64,000 nucleotides of DNA from Acidobacteriota bacterium. GTDB lineage: Bacteria; Acidobacteriota; Vicinamibacteria; Vicinamibacterales; UBA2999. Shown here in pieces: positions 25,867 to 32,752 of the stretch (positions are counted from its first letter, which is position 1; each line of letters starts with the position of its first letter). Below the pieces are notes generated by a model, which worked only from the letters and a program-made list of their open reading frames with translations, had not been told where the DNA came from and did no database searches. Both the position numbers and the translations under genes were made by a program. The DNA is taken from positions 1 to 64,000 of the forward strand of contig JAUYQQ010000017.1 of the NCBI GenBank assembly GCA_030697165.1, read 5' to 3'.

Positions 25867-26210
25867 CGGTCGATGCGCGAACCCTCGTCGCGATCGCGCG
25901 CAAGGAACCGGGCTTCGAGGGCCTGGTCGCTCAGTTGGTTGACGACGAGAACCCTCGGGTATGCGCCACCGCCGTGGCCGAAGCGGCGATCATCTTGTCG
26001 ACAAGGGGCGACTGGATGTCGGAGCTGACGCTGGACGTCATGATTGGCCAGTTGGGTATCACTGTGGTGCCTTTTACCAAGGACCACTGGCGAGGGGCGG
26101 TCGCGGCGTACGAGAAGGGAATTAAGGCCGGCCAATCGCCCCCGCCGGCCTTCGGCAGGTGCCTCAGCGCCGCGGTCGCGGCAAAGCTTGGCGCGCCGCT
26201 GATCGAATAG
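25863..26210 (+). CDS. vapC: VapC-like PIN toxin, truncated and probably inactive
   Basis: A 115-residue PIN-domain protein. The first acidic site (MTVDARTLVAIARKEPG) and the second (AVAEAAIIL) are present. The third acidic residue of the usual FGDC motif is Arg here (AFGRCLSAAVAAKLGAPL), and the C-terminal strand carrying the last acidic residue (normally KGxDFxxTD) is missing because the frame ends at PLIE. Typical VapC proteins are about 130 residues. It probably cannot cut RNA. Its end lies 13 bases from a strong palindrome that also ends the convergent DUF433 gene. Confidence 0.75.
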   Translation: MTVDARTLVAIARKEPGFEGLVAQLVDDENPRVCATAVAEAAIILSTRGDWMSELTLDVMIGQLGITVVPFTKDHWRGAVAAYEKGIKAGQSPPPAFGRCLSAAVAAKLGAPLIE

Positions 26211-26222
26211 GCTGAGGCCCCG

Positions 26223-26284
26223 TTAGTTTAGGAACCCATGCCAACGGCATTGCTATTTTAGGTTTGGCGCCGAACCTAAACTAA
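26223..26284. repeat. Nested palindrome between truncated convergent genes
   Basis: A perfect 10-base outer pair TTAGTTTAGG (26223-26232) / CCTAAACTAA (26275-26284) encloses a small hairpin ATGCCAACGGCAT and a 24-base near-perfect palindrome (26257-26280) centred on GGCGCC. The right outer arm overlaps the palindrome, so alternative folds compete. It does not fit integron attC rules. It may be a two-way terminator or a small mobile hairpin. Confidence 0.7.
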
Positions 26285-26456
26285 GGGCGGCAGCCAGAGC
26301 TTCAGCGCTCAGTTGCGGGTAACTGGCCAGGATTTCAGCCTGACTGGCGCCGCCGGCTGAGAACTCGAGCAGGAACTCCACACTCAACCGCGTGCCACGA
26401 ACGCAGGGTTTTCCGCCGAGAATGTCAGGGTCTGTGACGATCCATCCTGAGGTCAT
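26253..26456 (-). CDS. DUF433 antitoxin, shortened copy
   Basis: A 67-residue protein starting MTSGWIVTDPDILGGKPCVRGTRLSVEFLLE, the hallmark of DUF433 antitoxins, which pair with DUF5615 PIN-like toxins. It is nearly identical in DNA and protein to the one at 35321-35554 up to about residue 55, but there the sister continues with SYAAQVLKHDRT while this one ends LGSAPNLK inside a palindrome. No DUF5615 toxin follows it. It is probably an orphan left after loss of the toxin. The start was set at 26456 from alignment with the sister copy. Confidence 0.8.
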   Translation of the reverse strand: MTSGWIVTDPDILGGKPCVRGTRLSVEFLLEFSAGGASQAEILASYPQLSAEALAAALSLGSAPNLK

Positions 26457-26475
26457 GTGGGTTCCCGGACAGATC

Positions 26476-26760
26476 TCAGGCATCGGCGTGGGCAGACCTG
26501 AGGACCGGAAACAGTTCCTCCGGCGACCGTCCAGTCAGCCGGATGTACAGGGCGTCTGGGCACAGGTCAAGGCCGGAACCCCACTCGACGGCACCGTGCG
26601 ACCCCACCCGAACCGCGGTGAAGAACGCCGGGTCGTCCCACGCTTGGAAAACGCCGCGACCGGCCAGGTCGCCAAGATCGACTTCCCCCTGTATGCCGTC
26701 GTCGTAACGCAGCCAGATTCGGTAGTTGGCGAGTGCCCTGACTTCTACAGGTTTTGGCAT
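26476..26760 (-). CDS. DUF2442-family protein
   Basis: A 94-residue protein starting MPKPVEVRALANYRIWLRYDDGIQGEVDLGDL, followed by ...GVFQAWDDPAFFTAVRV and AVEWGSGLDLCPDALY. This is the characteristic DUF2442 pattern (a small beta-rich fold seen beside DUF4160 and other TA-like genes). The start at 26760 is the Met that begins the domain. Its stop is 20 bases before the DUF433 start on the same strand, so the two may be co-transcribed. A DUF4160 partner is not present. Confidence 0.8.
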   Translation of the reverse strand: MPKPVEVRALANYRIWLRYDDGIQGEVDLGDLAGRGVFQAWDDPAFFTAVRVGSHGAVEWGSGLDLCPDALYIRLTGRSPEELFPVLRSAHADA

Positions 26761-26844
26761 GGTCAGCACCTCAAGAGCAGCCGGGATCAGAATACTCCCA
26801 CGGCGGCCAGCCACGCCAAAGGATCGAGAGTGCGCCATGCCGAC

Positions 26845-26859
26845 GACGATGTCATCGTC
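26845..26859. promoter_or_regulatory. Perfect 15-bp palindrome, second copy
   Basis: GACGATGTCATCGTC matches the palindrome at 23389-23403 except at the central base. It lies 85 bases upstream of the DUF2442 start and may be a binding site for a cassette regulator. Confidence 0.45.
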
Positions 26860-26895
26860 CTGAGGACTCCGCAAGAGGCAGAATTTGCGATCTGC

Positions 26896-26964
26896 CTACA
26901 CCCCTGACGTCACGCGCGCAACCAGCTCGTCAACCGTCCCAAGCCACCCCAGCAACTCCATCGA
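26896..26964 (-). pseudogene. C-terminal relic of the HEPN cassette gene
   Basis: The minus strand reads MELLGWLGTVDELVARVTSGV and TAG (26898-26896), matching the tail SAELLGWLGTVEELVTSVTSGA of the intact gene at 33911-34309. Similarity also continues past the stop (GGCAGAATTTGCG and CCCCTGACGTCACGC shared). Everything upstream of the tail is gone. Confidence 0.7.
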
Positions 26965-27154
26965 GGTCCGCCTTCGCGCAGCGCCACGGTCTCGCGGACC
27001 AACACCTTGACATCAATCACCATATCCCCATACATTGATTCCGCTGTCGTCATTCGACGCAGCTAGTCATCAAGACGATCCGAGGGACGTGGCCCTATGA
27101 CGATCACCAACCGGCTTCGAGTCGGTGGTAATGCCGCGATCGATGAGGTGCTGC

Positions 27155-28585
27155 ATGTCCGATACGACTCCTCCGTCCCGGGGCCGCCTGGCCGGCCTTG
27201 GCGCCTACGGCTTCCTCGCGCACGAGCCCGTCATCCTCGCCGCGCTCACGAGCGGCGACCCGATCCTGCTCATCGGCCCGAGCGGCACGGGCAAGACGTT
27301 CCTGCTCAACTCGATCAGCGAAGCGCTCGGCCTCGAGCACCGGCACTACAACGCGAGCCTGATCTCGTTTGACGATCTCGTCGGCTTCCCCTATCCGGAC
27401 GAAGAGAAGGCCTCGGTCCGGTTCCTGGCCACGCCGGCCACGGTGTGGGGCGCCGAGTCGGTGCTGATCGACGAGATCAGCCGCTGCAAGCCCGAGCACC
27501 AGAATCGTCTGTTCTCGCTGGTGCATGAACGCAAGATCCAGGGCCTCGCGCTGACGAAGCTGCGCTACCGCTGGGCCGCGATGAACCCCTGCTCGACCGA
27601 CCAGTCGGGAGGCGAAGACTATCTCGGCGCCGAGCCGCTCGATCCCGCGCTCGCCGACCGCTTCGCGGTGATTCTGCAGGTCGGCGACTGGGACGCGTTG
27701 AGCGACGCCGACCGCCGGCTCGTGGCCAACCCCGCCGGCGAAGGCGTGTCGGCCGACGACGGTGGGGAGCTGAAGACGGCGCTGGCCGCCTGGCAGACAG
27801 CCTTTGCCGCACTGCAGGACCACTGCCCCGACGCCCTGGTCAACTACGTGTGCGCCGTGACGACCGCGCTCGGCGACGCCGGCATTCGCCTGTCGCCGCG
27901 CCGCGCGCGCCTCATCACGCGCACGCTGCTGGCCGCGACGCTCGTCGAAGGCCTCACCACCGAGACGCTCGGCAGCCGCGCCGGCGAGACGCTGTTCCGC
28001 ACGGTGCTCGACGCCAGCCTGCCGCAGCGCGCGTGGGGCGAGACGCCCGATGCCGACAAGGTGGCCGCCGCCCATCGCCTGGCCTGGGATACGACGATGC
28101 TCCACGGCCGCGATCGGTGGCTGCACCACTTCCACCTGCAGCGGCCGCTCGACCGCAAGGCGCAGTTGCTGCTCGACGAGTGCCCGGACCCCGACGCGGG
28201 CACCCTCGCCATCGAGCAACTGCTGGCGAACGAGCCCAAGGCGCGCGCGGCCGCGTTTGCGTTTGCCGCCTATCCGGCTGCGGTGGCCGGACGCCTGCCG
28301 ATTGGCGCCGAGGCCGTGAACGACCTCGGCCGCCTCGCACAACCCATCCTCACGGTGGACGGCGAGATCACCTGGCAGGAGCGGCTCTCCCAGCAGAACA
28401 GCACGCATCCCGAGCTGGCCGCCTACGCCCCCGTGCTGCAACGGCTCGGCGCCGCGCGCCGTGAGCGCGCCCAGCAGCTCCTCTACTTCTGCCTCGTCCA
28501 CAACCTCGTCGTGGCCAAGCCCCGCGAGTTCGAGCAGGAGTTCCACCGGACCGTGCAGGTGTTCGGCGAAGGGAGGACCGCGTGA
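27155..28585 (+). CDS. MoxR-family AAA+ ATPase
   Basis: A 476-residue AAA+ ATPase. Walker A is LLIGPSGTGKTFLLN (about 40-54), Walker B SVLIDEISRCKPEHQN (about 97-112), sensor 1 AAMNPCST, and the DPALADRF arginine-finger region follows. The C-terminal half is helical. MoxR ATPases act as chaperones or chelatase motors together with VWA-domain proteins, and here a VWA protein is encoded two genes downstream. The start ATG at 27155 has GAGGTG 6 bases before it. It is the first gene of a four-gene operon whose members all overlap by 4 bases (ATGA). Confidence 0.88.
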   Translation: MSDTTPPSRGRLAGLGAYGFLAHEPVILAALTSGDPILLIGPSGTGKTFLLNSISEALGLEHRHYNASLISFDDLVGFPYPDEEKASVRFLATPATVWGAESVLIDEISRCKPEHQNRLFSLVHERKIQGLALTKLRYRWAAMNPCSTDQSGGEDYLGAEPLDPALADRFAVILQVGDWDALSDADRRLVANPAGEGVSADDGGELKTALAAWQTAFAALQDHCPDALVNYVCAVTTALGDAGIRLSPRRARLITRTLLAATLVEGLTTETLGSRAGETLFRTVLDASLPQRAWGETPDADKVAAAHRLAWDTTMLHGRDRWLHHFHLQRPLDRKAQLLLDECPDPDAGTLAIEQLLANEPKARAAAFAFAAYPAAVAGRLPIGAEAVNDLGRLAQPILTVDGEITWQERLSQQNSTHPELAAYAPVLQRLGAARRERAQQLLYFCLVHNLVVAKPREFEQEFHRTVQVFGEGRTA

Positions 28586-29034
28586 ACGCCGCCTGGAACG
28601 AAGACGTCTACGAGCGATTCGCCAACACCGGCGGGCCCATGAGCCGTGGCCGGTCCGAGCGGATCCGGTCCACCCTGCTGGGGCAAGACGAGGGCGCGGT
28701 GCGCTGCCCGCGCGTGCTCCGCGTGGGCCTCGACTTCGGGCGCCGCAGCCCGTTGACCTGCGTGCGCGATCTGCTGAAAGACTGCGGGTTCGCCGACGAA
28801 CGGGAGGCGCGCGAAGCGCTCGCCCTGCCGGACGAGCCGCGCATTTGCCGGCCCGACCCGGCCCCAAGGCCGGCGCCGGTGGCCTCGCTCCTGGCCAGCG
28901 ACGCGCTCTACCAGGCGCTCGTGCTCGGGCTCTGCACGGCGTGGTGCTACGACCCGCGGCGGCCCGTGCTCTGGACCTGCGCCAGCCTCACGCGCCAACT
29001 CGAGCTGTTCGACGGACGGGGGTTCTACGCATGA
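28582..29034 (+). CDS. Hypothetical protein of the MoxR-VWA operon
   Basis: A 150-residue protein, MNAAWNEDVYERFANTG..., with no domain I recognise. It has no signal peptide or membrane helix and carries several Cys residues (VRCPRVL, TCVRDLLKDCGF, LCTAWCYD). It overlaps both neighbours by ATGA, so its amount should be tied to theirs, and it is likely a subunit or adaptor of the same complex. Nothing more can be said from sequence. Confidence 0.75.
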   Translation: MNAAWNEDVYERFANTGGPMSRGRSERIRSTLLGQDEGAVRCPRVLRVGLDFGRRSPLTCVRDLLKDCGFADEREAREALALPDEPRICRPDPAPRPAPVASLLASDALYQALVLGLCTAWCYDPRRPVLWTCASLTRQLELFDGRGFYA

Positions 29035-30404
29035 ACGCCCAGGTCTTTCGCAACATCTACCGGGAACTGATCGACGAGAACCCGCTGGCCGTCCGCGCCG
29101 TGCTGAAGGTGCTGGCGGTCGAGTTCACCGACAGCGTGCCGACGCTCGCGGTCACCTGCGAGGCGCGGCCGCGCCTGCTCGTGAACCTGGCCTTCCTCCG
29201 CGAGCACTGCCACACCGAGGCGCAGGTGAAGGCCGTCGTCTGCCACGAGTTTCTGCACGTGCTGCTGCGGCACACCGAGCGGTTCACGGCGCTCACGCCC
29301 CCAGAGCACCTCGCCGTTGATGCCGTAATCAACGCGATCATCCACCGGAGTCTCGGCCCCGACTACAGCAGCCTGATGAGCCAGTACTACGCCGATGAGC
29401 GCGGCGTCGCGCGGCTGCTCAGGCCGCCCACCGCGCCCGAGCAGAATCGCATACTGGATGTCGGCTACGGTCGCCGGCGCGTGCGCCCCGAGGAGAAAAC
29501 CATGCTGGCTGCCTGGGCGGGGCTTTACGACGGGCGGCTCGTCGCCGACGACATCCGCGATCTCGCGCGCGACCTCACCAGCCGGCGCCGGCAACCGGCC
29601 GGGCTCTTATTGGGCAATCACGACTCGCTCGACGGCGGAACCCCGGCCGCCGGCGCAACGGTGTCTGAGGCCGCCCCGCTGACCGGTCCGCTGGCCGAGG
29701 CGCTCGAGACCGCGCTCAAGTCCATGAACGGGTCCGGAGTCTTCCGCAGCCCGAAAAGCCGGGGCGTTGGCGCTGACGCGTATCGCAGCGAGGTGCGCGC
29801 GGCCGACACGGCGGTGGACCGGTGGCGGCGCGAGACCTATGCCGTGCTGCGGCGGCACCTGCTGCCGGACCCGAAGTCGATCGCGCGCGAACCGTCGCCG
29901 CGCAGCTTCACGCTGCCCGTGCTGTCGCCGGGCGACCGGCGCGCCGCGCTGCGATCGCTCTGGAGCCCGTTTCTGCCCGACGCGCGGTGGGACACCGAAC
30001 ATCCGGCCCGCGCCGGTTCGGCGCACGTCTACCTGGATGTCAGCGGCTCCATGAACGCCGAAATGCCGGTGATCGTCTCGCTGCTCGGGCGGCTGGCCGC
30101 CTACATTCGCCGCCCCTTCTTTGCCTTCAGCAACATCGTCGCGCCCGCGCGCATCGAGCAGGGCCGGCTCGTTGCCGACACGACCGGCGGCACCAGCATG
30201 GGCTGCGTGCTCGCGCACGTCGCGCGCACGCGGCCGCGCGCCGCCATTGTCGTCACCGATGGCTACATCGAGCCCCTCACTCGCGCGCAGGTGGCCGCTG
30301 CCGCCGGCACGCGCCTGCACATCATCGTCACGCGCGACGGCAGCCCCGCCCTCCTGGCGAATGCCGGCCTGCCTTACACACAGCTCTCGAGGTGCCCGTC
30401 ATGA
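29031..30404 (+). CDS. HExxH metallopeptidase-like + VWA protein (DUF2201-like)
   Basis: A 457-residue protein. Residues about 1-110 hold a zinc-peptidase-like motif, VKAVVCHEFLHVLLRH (HEFLH). A low-complexity linker spans about 180-240. Residues about 330-457 form a VWA domain with MIDAS motif YLDVSGSMNAE, TTGGTSMG and VVTDGY. This is the layout of the DUF2201/VWA-like metallopeptidase family encoded beside MoxR ATPases. The ATPase probably remodels or loads a target through the VWA domain, and the HExxH part may cut or only bind metal. The start ATG at 29031 overlaps the previous stop. Confidence 0.85.
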   Translation: MNAQVFRNIYRELIDENPLAVRAVLKVLAVEFTDSVPTLAVTCEARPRLLVNLAFLREHCHTEAQVKAVVCHEFLHVLLRHTERFTALTPPEHLAVDAVINAIIHRSLGPDYSSLMSQYYADERGVARLLRPPTAPEQNRILDVGYGRRRVRPEEKTMLAAWAGLYDGRLVADDIRDLARDLTSRRRQPAGLLLGNHDSLDGGTPAAGATVSEAAPLTGPLAEALETALKSMNGSGVFRSPKSRGVGADAYRSEVRAADTAVDRWRRETYAVLRRHLLPDPKSIAREPSPRSFTLPVLSPGDRRAALRSLWSPFLPDARWDTEHPARAGSAHVYLDVSGSMNAEMPVIVSLLGRLAAYIRRPFFAFSNIVAPARIEQGRLVADTTGGTSMGCVLAHVARTRPRAAIVVTDGYIEPLTRAQVAAAAGTRLHIIVTRDGSPALLANAGLPYTQLSRCPS

Positions 30405-31498
30405 TCCGCATGAGTGAAGTCGTTCTCCCGGGACATCCCGACAAGTTCTGCGACCAGGTGGCCGACGCCATCGTGGCCGCGTGCTACCAGGCCGACGCCC
30501 GCGCCTATTGCCAGGTGGAGATGAGCACGTGGTCGGACCAGGTGTTCCTGACCGGCGGCATCGTGACGCGGAAGCCGCTGAAGCACTCGCTGGCCGACAT
30601 CGTGCGCGCCACCGGCCGGCGCATCGGCTACGTCGCGCCCAACGCCATCGACGCCGATCGCTACCAGGTGCACGACACCGTGTGCCAGCGCCGGGAGGAT
30701 CCGCGGACGTGGACCGATCACGTCAACGACCAGTGCATTGCCGTCGGGTGGGCTGGATACGACGCCAGGGTCGGGTGGCTACCGCCCGAGCATTACCTGG
30801 CGCACCACCTCGGCGCCGCGCTGGCGCAGAGCTGCCGGAACGGGCGTTTGCAGGGCCAGGGACCGGACGGCAAGCTGCTGGTCCGCCTGCGCGAGAGCAC
30901 GGACTGGTGGCAGCTCGAGCAGATTCTCGTCACCCTGCAGCAACTGCCCGACATCGCGCTGCTCGAGCTCACCGCCCGCATCGTGGACGATCTGCGCGAC
31001 GCCTACGCGCGGCTCCGCTCGAAGGATCGCCGGTGGGCGGCACCGTTCGACGACATCGAGCTGCTGATCAATCCCAACGGCGTGCTGCTGAATGGCGGCA
31101 GCGACGGCGACAACGGTCAGACCGGGCGCAAGCTCGTGGTGGACTACTACGGCCCGCGCGTGGCCATTGGCGGCGGGGCGCTGTCGGGGAAAGACCTGAG
31201 CCACATCGATCGCGCCGGCGCCTATGCGGCCAGGCATGCGGCGCTCCATGCCGTGCAGACCGGGGCCGGCACGTGCCGGATCGCGGTCGCGTATGCGCCC
31301 AACCGTGACGTGCCGCTCGACGTGGTGTACGAGATGGACCAGCGCGGCGAGCAAGCGCCGCCCGCGTGGTTTGCCCACTCGGCGGTGCGAGAGCGGTATT
31401 GCGGCGGCGCGTTCGTGGCCGGCCTCGGGACAGGTGGGCACTTCGTGGATCCCGCGCTGGCGTGGAACTCAAGAATGACAGTCGGGGCGCTTTCTTGA
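30401..31498 (+). CDS. Divergent S-adenosylmethionine synthetase
   Basis: A 365-residue protein of the methionine adenosyltransferase family, which makes SAM from methionine and ATP. Signature loops are kept: GHPDKFCDQVADAI (about 13-26), a changed second loop VNDQCIAVGWAGYD, NPNGVLLNGGSDGDNGQTGRK, and GGGALSGKDLSHIDRAGAY. The usual GDQGxMFGYA hexapeptide region is strongly altered and the protein is shorter than housekeeping MetK (about 390). It overlaps the VWA gene by ATGA, so it belongs to the MoxR operon and is unlikely to be the general MetK. It may feed SAM, or a related product, to the system. Confidence 0.82.
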   Translation: MIRMSEVVLPGHPDKFCDQVADAIVAACYQADARAYCQVEMSTWSDQVFLTGGIVTRKPLKHSLADIVRATGRRIGYVAPNAIDADRYQVHDTVCQRREDPRTWTDHVNDQCIAVGWAGYDARVGWLPPEHYLAHHLGAALAQSCRNGRLQGQGPDGKLLVRLRESTDWWQLEQILVTLQQLPDIALLELTARIVDDLRDAYARLRSKDRRWAAPFDDIELLINPNGVLLNGGSDGDNGQTGRKLVVDYYGPRVAIGGGALSGKDLSHIDRAGAYAARHAALHAVQTGAGTCRIAVAYAPNRDVPLDVVYEMDQRGEQAPPAWFAHSAVRERYCGGAFVAGLGTGGHFVDPALAWNSRMTVGALS

Positions 31499-31550
31499 AG
31501 ACTCCGGTTCCCGCTGGTGTCGTTTATTGCCGCATTTCTCGATCCGATGG

Positions 31551-31631
31551 TACGCAACATCTGCGACGAGTGAGACCGCGGACCACGAGATCATTCGGGA
31601 TCTAACCCAATTTCGATTGGCCCGTCGTTAG
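31551..31631 (+). pseudogene. C-terminal relic, second copy (EIIRD...FRLARR)
   Basis: The frame YATSATSETADHEIIRDLTQFRLARR and TAG (31629-31631) matches the relic at 24136-24264. It sits directly after the SAM-synthetase gene and before the second heptad-repeat gene. No start codon or N-terminal part is present. Confidence 0.6.
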
Positions 31632-31634
31632 CAG
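31590..31634. repeat. Cassette leader block A, copy 2
   Basis: The second copy of the block at 24222-24267, sharing ATCATTCGGGATC and TTTCGATTGGCCCGTCGTTA. After its end this copy carries an inserted CCTTCGCCAAGG-type element before the common GGACGATGCTAC leader resumes. Confidence 0.8.
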
Positions 31635-31640
31635 GATCCA

Positions 31641-31667
31641 CCTTCGCCAAGGGCTACGGTGGACAAG
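31641..31667. mobile_element. CCTTCGCCAAGG short element, copy 1
   Basis: A short imperfect palindrome, CCTTCGCCAAGGGCTACGGTGG, of the kind that yields the peptide FAKASAG or SLGEGG when inside genes. Comparison with cassette copy 1, which lacks it, shows it as an insertion of about 30 bases between the conserved CAGG and GGCGGAAGGACG. Confidence 0.65.
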
Positions 31668-31693
31668 TCCCGTGGCGGAAGGACGATGCTACT

Positions 31694-32116
31694 ATGACGA
31701 CGGACGACGATATGCGCGAAGAGATCCAAGGTCTGGGAACAAGGTTCGATGGACTCGAGCAGAAGTTCGGCGGACTGGAGCAGAAGTTCGGCGGACTGGA
31801 GCAGAGGTTCGGCGGGCTGGAGCAAAAGTTCGATGGACTCGAGAAGAAGGTCGATGGACTGCCGACCAGAGCCGACCTGGCTGGATTCAGGGACGAGATC
31901 ATCAACAACTTCCGGATCCTGGCCGAGGAAGCCAAAGCGGGTGCACGGCTTGCTGCGGAGGGTTTTGACGGGACGCTCAAGAGAATCGAGCGCGACCTCG
32001 GCGACCTGAAACAGGAGATGGTCACCAAATTCTCGGACCATGGCCAAGCGTTGGCAAATCACCACCAGCGGCTGCTCACGTTAGAGCGCCGGCGACGCCG
32101 AACCAAGCGTGACTAG
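31694..32116 (+). CDS. Heptad-repeat coiled-coil protein, copy 2
   Basis: A 140-residue protein. Residues about 15-55 are seven-residue units LEQKFGG, LEQRFGG, LEQKFDG, LEKKVDG, each encoded by a 21-base repeat. A helical region follows with RADLAGFRDEIINNFRILAEEAK and a basic tail RRRRRTKRD. It is a paralogue in design and in leader sequence of 24295-24735, but the repeat units differ. A coiled-coil rod is expected. The function is unknown. Its 3' end overlaps by 4 bases the end of the HEPN-gene relic on the other strand. Confidence 0.7.
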   Translation: MTTDDDMREEIQGLGTRFDGLEQKFGGLEQKFGGLEQRFGGLEQKFDGLEKKVDGLPTRADLAGFRDEIINNFRILAEEAKAGARLAAEGFDGTLKRIERDLGDLKQEMVTKFSDHGQALANHHQRLLTLERRRRRTKRD

Positions 32117-32345
32117 TTCTGGGCTGGTTTCACTCGAGAAACCAGCTCCTCCACCGTCCCCAGCCACCCCAATAGTTCCGCCGACGTTGGCGGCAACTCA
32201 TACGGATGCTGATGGCATGCCCGGCTGAGTCCCGCGCACGCGTAGGACGCGCGTTCAGCCAGCTCCTCGTCGCGGAGGTAGTGCGGAAGGCATAGCAGCT
32301 GCGCCTTCATCGAGCACTGCTCCATCCCGGGCGCGGCCCCCTTCG
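32113..32345 (-). pseudogene. HEPN cassette gene, 5' truncated copy
   Basis: The minus strand encodes PGMEQCSMKAQLLCLPHYL... and SYACAGLSRACHQHPYELPP, ending VSRVKPAQN, which matches the C-terminal two thirds of the intact gene at 33911-34309. Upstream of PGMEQ the sequence is replaced by a CCTTCGCCAAGG element. The usual LARQALEGALDDFWKVRA part is absent, so it is a broken copy. The Rx4H motif (RACHQH) is kept. Confidence 0.75.
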
Positions 32346-32362
32346 CCAAGGCTGCGGCGGCC
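32337..32362. mobile_element. CCTTCGCCAAGG short element, copy 2
   Basis: CCCCTTCGCCAAGGCTGCGG lies exactly at the point where the truncated HEPN copy stops matching the intact one. The minus-strand frame reads ALAKGAA through it. This suggests that the element marks the breakpoint. Confidence 0.65.
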
Positions 32363-32481
32363 ACGACGGCGGCATCTCGCCCGGCTGCATGTGGGCGTAG
32401 AATGCCGGTGTGGAGCCGGATCCTGAACTGTTTTTCGAGGTCCTGCCGGCTCTGGGATTCCGGGGTCGCGGGGACGCAGAT

Positions 32482-32694
32482 ATGGCCGAAGTGAAGATGT
32501 TCTACGACCGGGAGGGCCAGACCCTGACCGTTTGGTTTAGTGAAGCAACTCCGGAGTACATCTGTGAAGAGACTGGCGAGGAGGTTGTCCTGATGAAAGA
32601 CGTGGCAGGGCGCGTGATTGGGTTCGAGAAGCTGAACTTCTCGATTCCTCAGTCCGATTCGCTTCACGTGGCCCTCGAAACAGTGCCGGCCTGA
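32482..32694 (+). CDS. DUF2283-family protein
   Basis: A 70-residue protein, MAEVKMFYDREGQTLTVWF..., with VLMKDVAGRVIGFEKLNF further on. This is the DUF2283 pattern (YDxExDxLxI...vxxdxxGxvvGiEil), small proteins common beside DUF4258 or HicA-like toxins. The start at 32482 matches the domain; a longer frame begins at 32410. No partner toxin is adjacent. It is followed by a VapBC45-like pair 58 bases downstream. Confidence 0.8.
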   Translation: MAEVKMFYDREGQTLTVWFSEATPEYICEETGEEVVLMKDVAGRVIGFEKLNFSIPQSDSLHVALETVPA

Positions 32695-32752
32695 CGGGTT
32701 GCCTGAGGGCGTCAGGCTTCTCCGTTCGCCGAGCAAGGGGTAGAATGCAGGA

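Larger units (their letters stand above)
26761..27154. other. 394-base gap with a HEPN-gene relic and palindrome
   Basis: No intact gene was found. The gap holds the palindrome GACGATGTCATCGTC (26845-26859), a relic of the HEPN gene tail (26896-26964) and then about 190 bases without clear features, which should contain the promoter of the MoxR operon. GATGAGGTG before the ATG at 27155 is its likely ribosome site. Confidence 0.5.

Noticed and set aside
26223-26284. Integron attC site
   Set aside because: The ends do not give the RYYYAAC and GTTRRRY core sites in the required places, and no integrase gene is seen.
27104-28867. Long minus-strand frame opposite the MoxR gene
   Set aside because: It has shadow composition, and the plus strand carries intact Walker motifs with overlapping operon starts.
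32410-32481. Longer N-terminus for the DUF2283 protein
   Set aside because: The added residues do not belong to the domain, and the ATG at 32482 starts it exactly.
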